From Nitrogeniibacter aestuarii (GTDB lineage Bacteria; Pseudomonadota; Gammaproteobacteria; Burkholderiales; Rhodocyclaceae): DNA of 64,000 bases. A program made the position numbers and the translations under genes. Of this stretch, positions 34,516 through 41,387 are shown piece by piece; the stretch's first letter is position 1; each line of letters opens with the position of its first letter. The stretch lies in assembly GCF_017309585.1 (NCBI RefSeq), contig NZ_CP071321.1, forward strand, positions 4,614,512 to 4,678,511, in the 5' to 3' direction. Under the pieces are notes generated by a model. It was not told the DNA's origin and did no database searches. It was given only the letters and a program-made list of their open reading frames with translations.

Positions 34516-35228
34516 CCCACCCGCTGGTCGATGCCGCCGCGCAGTTGCGCGACGCGGTCGATGCGCTGCATTTTTCTGCCCCGGTCACCCATGTGTATAA
34601 CCCGCTGGATTACGCCTGGGCGCCGCATAGAGCGTATCTGGAGCGCTATGGCAGCGGCAAGAAGCGTGTGGTGCTGCTGGGGATGAACCCGGGCCCCTTC
34701 GGCATGGTGCAGACCGGCGTACCCTTCGGTGAGGTCGAGATGGTGCGCCGCTGGATGGGGATCGAAGCCGAGGTGAGCAGGCCGCGTGACGAGAGCCCCA
34801 AGCGCCCCATCGAGGGCTTTGCCTGTGCCCGGTCCGAAGTGAGCGGGCGTCGTCTGTGGGGGCTCTTCGCGGATCGGTTTGGTGTGGCCGACGTGTTCTT
34901 CGCGGAGCACTTCGTGGCGAATTACTGTCCGCTGGCGTTTCTCGACGGTGGTCGCAATGTCACCCCCGACAAGCTCTCTGCGGCCGAAACGCGGCCCTTG
35001 TTCGAAGCCTGCGATGCGCATCTTCGCCGCTTGGTCGAAGCGCTGGAGCCTGACTGGGTGGTGGGTGTGGGTGCCTGGGCCCAGAAGCGGGCGGAGGCCG
35101 TGGTGGGCGATCTGCCGCTCAAGATCGGGCGTGTTCTGCATCCCAGCCCGGCCAGTCCGGCCGCCAACCGGGGTTGGGCCGAGGCAGCCACCAGACAGTT
35201 CCTCGAACAGGGCATATGGCTTGGGTAG
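34512..35228 (+). CDS. SMUG1-like uracil-DNA glycosylase
   Basis: The 238-residue protein of the uracil-DNA glycosylase superfamily resembles SMUG1. The water-activating motif GMNPGPFGMVQTGVPFG lies near residue 56 and the DNA-intercalation motif HPSPASPAANRGW near residue 206. It would remove uracil or 5-hydroxymethyluracil from DNA. The start at 34512 overlaps the ampG stop as ATGA. Confidence 0.87.
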   Translation: MTHPLVDAAAQLRDAVDALHFSAPVTHVYNPLDYAWAPHRAYLERYGSGKKRVVLLGMNPGPFGMVQTGVPFGEVEMVRRWMGIEAEVSRPRDESPKRPIEGFACARSEVSGRRLWGLFADRFGVADVFFAEHFVANYCPLAFLDGGRNVTPDKLSAAETRPLFEACDAHLRRLVEALEPDWVVGVGAWAQKRAEAVVGDLPLKIGRVLHPSPASPAANRGWAEAATRQFLEQGIWLG

Positions 35229-35288
35229 TAGCCTTGGCATGGTGTTTGCTGCGGTGCAACGTGATTCTGCACCACATGAAGCAACACC

Positions 35289-35564
35289 ATGACCCAGACA
35301 GACCCCCAACTGATCGCCCGGTTCAAGATTCACCTGCGCCGTGTCACTGGCGTCAGCCTTAATACACACCGTTTCTTCGAAGATGCGGACTACGCCAAGT
35401 CCATGATTGACAGGGCAGAAGAAGAAAACGACGAAACGCTGGTGACGATCGCGGTGCAACTGCGCTACGGCACCGACGACGACCAGCGCCCGCCGACTCC
35501 GACGCCGACCGTTCGCACCAACTCGGGGGAGCGCACGTACCTGTTTGGTGCGCGCGGCGGCTGA
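35289..35564 (+). CDS. Small hypothetical protein, 91 aa
   Basis: This is a short soluble protein of unknown function. It is basic at the N-terminus (ARFKIHLRRVTG), acidic in the middle (SMIDRAEEENDETLV) and ends in a proline/threonine linker. No family is recognised and there is no good ribosome binding site. Even so, codon use is host-like and the frame fills the gap neatly between two operons. It may be real but is the weakest call in this stretch. Confidence 0.5.
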   Translation: MTQTDPQLIARFKIHLRRVTGVSLNTHRFFEDADYAKSMIDRAEEENDETLVTIAVQLRYGTDDDQRPPTPTPTVRTNSGERTYLFGARGG

Positions 35565-35639
35565 ATCGATCACTGACGGGGTTTTCCAGCCGTTATCGGG
35601 CATGAGACGATAGGCCCATTGCCAACGGCGAGGGCCTAT

Positions 35640-36539
35640 ATGCATCGCATCGGAATCGACCTGGGCGGCACCAAGATCGAGGCCATTGCGCTCGATGGTG
35701 ATGGCCGCGAATGCATGCGCAAGCGCGTCCCCACACCGCAGGCGGACTATGTGGCGACGGTGGCGACCATCGTCGCGCTGGTGCGTGATGTCGAGGCCGA
35801 ACTCGGTGTATCGGCAAGCGTCGGCATCGGGACGCCCGGCGCACCGTCCACCCGTGACGGGCGCATGAAGAACGCCAATTCCACCTGCCTGATCGGTCAG
35901 CCGCTCCAAGCGGATATCGAACAAGCGCTCGGGCGCGCCATCCGCATTGAAAACGATGCCAACTGTTTTGCCGTTTCCGAAGCCAGCGATGGCGCGGCGG
36001 CGGGCGCGCATGTGGTGTTCGGGGTGATTGTCGGTACCGGCGTGGGCGGCGGCATTGTCATCGATGGCCGGCCACTCACCGGTGCCAACGCCATCGGCGG
36101 TGAATGGGGCCACAACCCGCTCAGTGGCGAGGTAGATCCGAGGCCGTGTTATTGCGGCCGCTCGGGGTGTGTCGAAACCTGGCTGTCCGGCCCCGGCATG
36201 GCGGCGGATCATCTGAAAATGACCGGCCAGTCGCTCGATGCGCGAGGTATCGCCGACGCGGCGGCCCAAGGCAATGCAGCGGCGGAAGCCACCCTGCAGC
36301 GCTACGAGGCCCGCTTGGCGCGTGCCTTGGCCACGGTGATCAACATTCTCGATCCGGACGTGATCGTGCTCGGCGGCGGGCTTTCGCAGTTGTCCCGGCT
36401 GTACGACAACGTGCCGCGCCTGTGGGTGCCCCATGTGTTCTCCGACACCATCGCCACGCGGCTGGTGCCGCCGACCCATGGCGACAGCTCTGGCGTGCGC
36501 GGCGCGGCCTGGCTCTGGCCGTTGGAGGAAACACCATGA
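35640..36539 (+). CDS. ROK-family sugar kinase
   Basis: This 299-residue ROK kinase has the ATP-binding opening IGIDLGGTKIEAIAL. The catalytic aspartate lies in IENDANCFAVSEA, a GVIVGTGVGGGIVIDG loop follows, and the ROK zinc motif CYCGRSGCVETWLSG is complete. The length and the substrate-side ExGH-like GEWGHNPL suggest a fructokinase or N-acetylhexosamine kinase. The exact sugar is not clear. Cell-wall recycling would fit with ampG nearby, but this is inference. The stop overlaps the MOSC gene start. Confidence 0.85.
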   Translation: MHRIGIDLGGTKIEAIALDGDGRECMRKRVPTPQADYVATVATIVALVRDVEAELGVSASVGIGTPGAPSTRDGRMKNANSTCLIGQPLQADIEQALGRAIRIENDANCFAVSEASDGAAAGAHVVFGVIVGTGVGGGIVIDGRPLTGANAIGGEWGHNPLSGEVDPRPCYCGRSGCVETWLSGPGMAADHLKMTGQSLDARGIADAAAQGNAAAEATLQRYEARLARALATVINILDPDVIVLGGGLSQLSRLYDNVPRLWVPHVFSDTIATRLVPPTHGDSSGVRGAAWLWPLEETP

Positions 36540-37204
36540 GTCGTGAGCACTGGGAGCCGGTGACCGTCTTCACCGGCGGACTCAAACCCCTGCCGCCCGA
36601 AGGTCAGATGACCGGCATGTACAAGGTGCGCCGCGACACCCCGGTGTTTTGCGACATCGAAGGCCTGCGCGGCGACGCCCAGGGCGACCGACGTGTCCAC
36701 GGCGGGCCCGACAAGGCGGTGCACCTCTACCCGGCGGATCACTACACCCGGCTTGCCGAACTCATGCCGATGGCGAGCAACCTTCTGCTGCCTGGCGTGC
36801 TGGGGGAAAACCTGTCCGTGAGCGGCCTTGTTGAAAGCGACGTGTGTATCGGCGATGTCTTCGCCCTTGGCGATGCCCGACTCCAGGTCAGCCAGCCGCG
36901 CCGTCCGTGCTGGAAGATCAGCCATCGGCTCGGCGTGGATGCGGCTTCGCGTCTGGTGGCCGACAACGGGCTCACGGGTTGGTATTTCCGGGTGCTTCAC
37001 CCAGGCGACATCCCACCAGACGGCGCACTCGAACTCGTCGAACGCCCGTCCCCCGGCATGACACTGGCGCGGCTATGGGCTCTCGAGCAATCGCATCGGC
37101 CCTCGGTCGAAGAGGTCAATACGCTGGCTGAGGCAATAGGGCTCGCGACGCAGTGGGCGCAACGCTTGAAGAATCGGGCAGATTGGCTGGCGCGCAATGT
37201 CTGA
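36536..37204 (+). CDS. MOSC-domain protein (YiiM-like)
   Basis: This 222-residue MOSC protein has VHGGPDKAVHLYPADHY near residue 53 and LLLPGVLGENLSVSGL near 85. The conserved cysteine is in QPRRPCWKI near residue 123. YiiM-type proteins bind molybdenum cofactor and reduce N-hydroxylated compounds. A C-terminal helical region (from about 165) is typical of the YiiM group. It shares a four-base overlap with the ROK kinase gene and is the last ordinary gene before the priA-fragment array. Confidence 0.85.
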   Translation: MSREHWEPVTVFTGGLKPLPPEGQMTGMYKVRRDTPVFCDIEGLRGDAQGDRRVHGGPDKAVHLYPADHYTRLAELMPMASNLLLPGVLGENLSVSGLVESDVCIGDVFALGDARLQVSQPRRPCWKISHRLGVDAASRLVADNGLTGWYFRVLHPGDIPPDGALELVERPSPGMTLARLWALEQSHRPSVEEVNTLAEAIGLATQWAQRLKNRADWLARNV

Positions 37205-37258
37205 CGGCCTGATGTTCATGGAATATGATCAGCCGATTTCGGACAGGATCTTGGATGA

Positions 37259-37696
37259 TTGGCGCTCGGTGAAATTGTCGTTGAATTCGTTGGGCAGTGC
37301 GTCCTGGAGGCGCTGTCCTATCTGACCGGGAGGGCCGTGGATGCTGATCCCAAGCACGCTCGGGATGTCGGCTTTTATGTGCTTTCGGCGATCTTCGTGG
37401 CTTTGCTTTTTTTCGTCACGTTGAAGTATTCCTCGCAGCCGTCGGCCTCAAGTCCCGTCTTCACACATCCAACGGATCCATATCCAGCCGCCAGCGCACA
37501 TCGCGTGCGGTGCTGGGTCGGTAAAGCCGGCGCATCCATTCGGTGTGAAAGCCCTGCAGCGCGGCCCGTGAGGCGGATTCGACAAGTAGTTGTGCGCGTT
37601 CGCCGCGTACCAAGCGGGTCATGTGCAAGTGCACTGGGTCTTGTTGAAGTTGCCCGAAGCCTGGGTTCAGCACTTACGCATTCGTGGCCTGGCTGA
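37259..37696 (+). pseudogene. Small membrane-protein reading frame running into priA antisense
   Basis: The frame begins at a TTG, right after an in-frame stop. Its first 65 codons look like a genuine small membrane protein: an amphipathic start (GEIVVEFVGQCVLEALSYLTGR), then a transmembrane segment (YVLSAIFVALLFFVTL). From about 37460 the frame reads the antisense of a priA 3' fragment and loses all plausible character. It may be the remnant of the gene that originally faced priA, or a real small gene that overlaps the fragment. No function is known. Confidence 0.4.
37461..37662 (-). pseudogene. priA 3'-end fragment 1 (outermost, most decayed)
   Basis: The minus strand encodes the last 60 or so residues of PriA in frame up to a preserved stop, with pieces such as GERAQLLVESASRAALQGF and ARDVRWRLDMDPLDV that match the intact gene at 44404. 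By eye nucleotide identity to the intact copy is about 85% over the last 175 bases, then fades; traces may continue to about 37705. There is no promoter, helicase core or start, so it is a dead displaced gene end. Confidence 0.85.
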
Positions 37697-37922
37697 AAAA
37701 CACGTCTGAGGCATGAAGGACGAGAACTGGATTGTCATCATGCAGGACGTGGCACGAGCTTGTGCCTGAATTCAAGGGTGGACACAGAATCGAAGTCCTT
37801 TGCGTGGGTCATATGCTGTGCGCTGGTTGTGGTCCTTTTGGGGCGTTCCATAGCCTGTTCCAGAACTCGACGGCAACGCTGATGTTCAGACGGTGGTCAG
37901 GATTTGACGTTCGATCCTGGCC
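37663..37922. other. Unassigned spacer between priA fragment 1 and the WG-A gene
   Basis: About 260 bases have no convincing gene. A 64-codon plus-strand frame (37732–37926) has no family resemblance. The left part may be decayed priA. The rest has no match I recognise, and no T-rich terminator for the WG-A gene is seen. Confidence 0.4.
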
Positions 37923-40877
37923 CTAATCCGGTTTCCAGCGTTTTTTCCACTCGTGGGATTTTTGAGGATCGTAGGACGGGTGCTCGTTGTTTCCATAAAT
38001 GCGTTCGACCAACCGGCCGATGCAATTCTGGCATCCTAGTTTGGCGCCTTTTTCAAGATGGTTCTGTGCCATCAAAGGGTCTGAGTCGGGGTATGAAGGA
38101 TCGAGAAGGATATCGGCCATGACCGCGAGGGACTTGGTTAGAAGCTCGATGTTGCTGTAGTCGTCGATGACATTTTCGAGGCAGGCGTGAGCTTGTGACA
38201 GCGCTACAATCCGCGCATCTTTATCGAGTGTTTCAGCTTTCTCTACCAGGGCTGACGCGAGCAAGTAACTGCTCCCTGCGGAACCGTTTGCGTGGTCGCG
38301 TTCGAGGTGCTTGATAGCAAGGATGTGATCGCTCTGACCGCCTCTTTCTTCAAGGTAGTATTGACCGAGTTGGGTCAGGGCATTGGCATATTCTGCTTCC
38401 TGAGTCAGCGTGAATGCCCTGTTTCGATCAACGTCGCCACCAGTTCCAGATTCCAGCATTCGAGCCAGTTCGGTGCCTATTTCCGGGCGCGCGGGCGTGT
38501 CTTGCTCATACGCTTTTTCCAACCAAAGGCGTGCGTATCGCTCGTGAGTTGGTCCGCCTTCTCCAGCCATGAGCATGCGCGCCAACTCCAGTTGAGCGAT
38601 CGGTGATCCCTTTGTGCTTTTTAGTGGAGGGGTAATCTTGCATTCTGGTCTTTGGGGTTTGAGCGTAAAGAGTCGGGCGAAAAACCCTCGCCGCTTTGGT
38701 GGTGCTTGGGGTGGCGTGGTCAGTCGGACGCCGGCCGCTTTTGCCAGCCAATGCCGAGCGCAGATCAGATCCCGCGCCATACCGTCACCGTGGCGTAAGG
38801 CCAGCCCCAGCTGGTAGTCGGCACCCGGTACGTCTCGAGCGCATTGGTCAAGCAGGAAGGAAAGGCGGGAAACGCAGTGCCCGTCGGCGCTCAGCAAAAA
38901 AATTTCATTGGTCTTCGAATCCAGTGCCGCGACGCTCTCTCCCTTTGTCCAAGCATTGCTGACGACCTCGACCACCTGATCGCTCAGTTTGGATTGTATC
39001 GTTGTGTCAGGTGAGCCAATCCAAGTGTATCGGTTCTCGGCGATTGCGTGCCCTGCCCGTGTATATATGCCCAACACAGGTGGCTTTGCGAAACTGGTGT
39101 TGGGCAGAGTGGTAAGGAGGAAAATCTGCTCCCCGACAACGCAGGGCCTGATCTGCTCAAAACGCGCTTCGAGCGTCTGCTGGTCTCTCGAGAGGTCGAA
39201 AAGTCCCTTTAAGGATTCGAAGTCGTCGAGCTTCTTTTCCAGGAGCACGAGATCCCGCTCATGGGGTTCTGACGGGTACTGGGCCAGGTTTTCGAGGTTG
39301 TCGTGGATGACCGGGATCTTGATTTGCCCTGTCTCATTGCAGAGGCCGACTTTGTTGTTGCGCGAGACAATGTACTCGCGAGGCAGGAGTTCTGGCTCAT
39401 GCACTATGGCCAATTCTTTCGCCCTGAATCGAGGTCTTATGTTGTCCCACGCCGGTTCGATGAGGAGTCGTCCGGCCGCGTCCATGACACCGCACACACC
39501 TTGGTTGTACACGCGGAATGTCCGAGAGCTTTCGAGCGCGTAGAAGCCTTCCCAGTGAGGCTCGATCAAGATGTTGCCTTCTGCGTCAGCGAATCCTGAA
39601 AGATCGTTTTTTTCGAGTATGAACCCCGCTTCGTTGTCTAGTGGATCAATGTCGTCGAATTCGATTGGGAGTAGCAGGGTTCCGTCGATTTTCAGCACGC
39701 CGTGTTGATCGTTTTTCACGACCCATGTCGTTTCCGCGTCCTCGAAATCCCCGATATGGTCGTAAGTGGGAGGCAGTATGATGTGACCGTCTAAATGGAT
39801 CAGACCGACTAGCTGGTTGACTCTGAAGGTTGCGACGTTTCGGTGGAAGTCGCCGACGGTGTCTGCGAACGGTTCCTTACGCCAGACGCCGTCAGGTTGC
39901 AAGAGGCCAAGTTTCCAGTCGACCGAGACCACAGCCAAGCCGTCTTCGAAATCGAATGCCCTGTCGAAAGTGGGTGGGGTGATCTCGCGCGCCCCTTCGA
40001 GTGTCACTTCCAATAGACCGTACTGCCCGCAAACGACAAACCATGCAAGTCCGCTGTGCGCATTGGAACGCACGTCATCCCAGCGAGGTCGTGCGATGAC
40101 GCTTAGTTCGCCATCCTCGCTTCGGTAACGGATGCCCCATTTTCGATCTTCAGCGAAACATTCGAATCCTCCACCAAGAACACTTTCTTCTGCCGACTTC
40201 AGCGGAAAGTAGTCTTCGTAGGGGACGTCCCTTGGTTCGTCCGTGCTTGCGAAATAGGAGTGCTCAATACCTTGAAAATGAAAACACCTTGACCACGTTT
40301 TCCATTGGCCCGGGTCCAATAATTTGTCGCTAAGTAGAATCAGTCGGTTGAATTCGGCATAGTCGGTGGTGCGCATCGCCTTCTGGACTGCTTCCCAGCG
40401 GTGTTCACAGTCGCTTCTGAACTGATCAATGAGTTCGAGAGTTTCGGTCTTATCGCGCCAGTAGAGTTCGTCAAGATCGACGCAGAACCGTGGGTTGTTT
40501 CCCGGTCCTGTCCATTTTGAAACGGTCTCACTGAGAAAGGTATCCAGCGCGCGAAGCTGCAGGCCGAGATGAGTTATTGATTTGACCGAAGGATGGCCCA
40601 AAGCAAATGAAATAACGCGCTTCAGTCGCGCCGCCGCTTTACGGGCATCGACGACCAAGCTGAGATTAAGGTGCTCGCTTGAGCCACGCTGACTCGGCGG
40701 TTGAGGAACGACTCGGGCACCGGCAAATGCAATCCGCCACCAGCCGGGAAACAGTCTTGGTGAGCGAGCGAGCGGTTCGATACGCCTGCTATCGGCAGAT
40801 TCGATGCACAGAAAAAAATTTGAGTCGGATTCAAACCCGGATGCGTTGTTATTGCTGATGACCTCGATTGTGATCAC
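37923..40877 (-). CDS. WG-repeat/Sel1-repeat giant protein A
   Basis: This 984-residue protein of unknown function has three parts. Residues 1–230 form an unassigned N-terminal region with FFLCIESAD and FPGWWRIAFA. Residues 236–540 hold eight WG-like repeats of about 31 residues (CFAEDRKWGIR, VCGQYGLLE, NKVGLC and others), and a WG-related region runs on to about 645. Sel1/TPR-like helical repeats fill about 680–970 (YQLGLALRHGDGMARDL, LELARMLMAGEGG). It has no signal peptide or membrane segment. A GTG start is preceded by AAGAAGGAC. The gene is clearly paralogous to the one at 41388–44324 but diverged to well under half identity, and its base composition is noticeably poorer in GC than the host genes, suggesting transfer. 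It directly follows priA fragment 2. Confidence 0.85.
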   Translation of the reverse strand: MITIEVISNNNASGFESDSNFFLCIESADSRRIEPLARSPRLFPGWWRIAFAGARVVPQPPSQRGSSEHLNLSLVVDARKAAARLKRVISFALGHPSVKSITHLGLQLRALDTFLSETVSKWTGPGNNPRFCVDLDELYWRDKTETLELIDQFRSDCEHRWEAVQKAMRTTDYAEFNRLILLSDKLLDPGQWKTWSRCFHFQGIEHSYFASTDEPRDVPYEDYFPLKSAEESVLGGGFECFAEDRKWGIRYRSEDGELSVIARPRWDDVRSNAHSGLAWFVVCGQYGLLEVTLEGAREITPPTFDRAFDFEDGLAVVSVDWKLGLLQPDGVWRKEPFADTVGDFHRNVATFRVNQLVGLIHLDGHIILPPTYDHIGDFEDAETTWVVKNDQHGVLKIDGTLLLPIEFDDIDPLDNEAGFILEKNDLSGFADAEGNILIEPHWEGFYALESSRTFRVYNQGVCGVMDAAGRLLIEPAWDNIRPRFRAKELAIVHEPELLPREYIVSRNNKVGLCNETGQIKIPVIHDNLENLAQYPSEPHERDLVLLEKKLDDFESLKGLFDLSRDQQTLEARFEQIRPCVVGEQIFLLTTLPNTSFAKPPVLGIYTRAGHAIAENRYTWIGSPDTTIQSKLSDQVVEVVSNAWTKGESVAALDSKTNEIFLLSADGHCVSRLSFLLDQCARDVPGADYQLGLALRHGDGMARDLICARHWLAKAAGVRLTTPPQAPPKRRGFFARLFTLKPQRPECKITPPLKSTKGSPIAQLELARMLMAGEGGPTHERYARLWLEKAYEQDTPARPEIGTELARMLESGTGGDVDRNRAFTLTQEAEYANALTQLGQYYLEERGGQSDHILAIKHLERDHANGSAGSSYLLASALVEKAETLDKDARIVALSQAHACLENVIDDYSNIELLTKSLAVMADILLDPSYPDSDPLMAQNHLEKGAKLGCQNCIGRLVERIYGNNEHPSYDPQKSHEWKKRWKPD

Positions 40878-40913
40878 GTCCTTCTTTCGCCTTTACTACT
40901 CGGAAGAGTGTGT

Positions 40914-40925
40914 AGTCTATGACAA
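40914..40925 (-). promoter_or_regulatory. Promoter-like motif upstream of WG-A
   Basis: The minus strand reads TTGTCATAGACT, 36 bases before the GTG start of WG-A. A near-identical TTGACATATACT lies upstream of WG-B. The second half resembles a -10 element. Position and sharing suggest a promoter, with no further proof. Confidence 0.4.
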
Positions 40926-40999
40926 ATAGTTAATGAGTGGAGTGAGCGACATGGTCGAAGCAGGGGCCATCGAATCAGCGGCTCTCGAAAGAGATCGCT

Positions 41000-41305
41000 T
41001 CACACACCCAGCGGATCCACATCCAGCCGCCAGCGCACGTCGCGTGCGGTGCTGAGTCGGTAGAGCCGGCGCATCCATTCGGCCAGGCCCATTTTGCAGA
41101 AGGTGTCGGTGTCTTACCGTTGCAGGCACTGGAACAGCGGGTGGTCGGGAAATTCAGTCTGGATGAGCACTTCGCCGGCCAGTTCTGCGCGACCGGCGCG
41201 ACCGCCGACCTTCATCATCTGCTGGAAAAGTCGCTCCGGTGCGGGGAAGTCGGTGGCGTAGAGTGCGACACCGGCGCCGACCACGCCGATCAACTCAGCG
41301 TGGAG
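41000..41305 (-). pseudogene. priA 3'-end fragment 2 with internal deletion
   Basis: Two blocks match intact priA on the minus strand. The first (41000–41075) covers the final 25 codons including the stop and is about 93% identical by eye. The second (from about 41085) matches the helicase motif region further upstream, including FQQMMKVGGRAGRAELAGEV and TEFPDHPLFQCLQR. Between them about 245 bases present in priA are missing, so the copy is dead. It ends at about 41305 inside the codons for the VGADAALY region. It separates the two WG genes. Confidence 0.88.
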
Positions 41306-41387
41306 GAACCGGTTCGGGCTCGTATCGAGCGCGTTATCTTGCACTACGCTTAGACCCGTGTCCCGTCGCCGAACCGGAATACGTCTC

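Noticed and set aside
34404..36479. A 691-codon open frame on the minus strand
   Set aside because: It covers ampG, the SMUG1-like gene and the ROK kinase in antisense. High GC keeps stop codons rare; there are no motifs.
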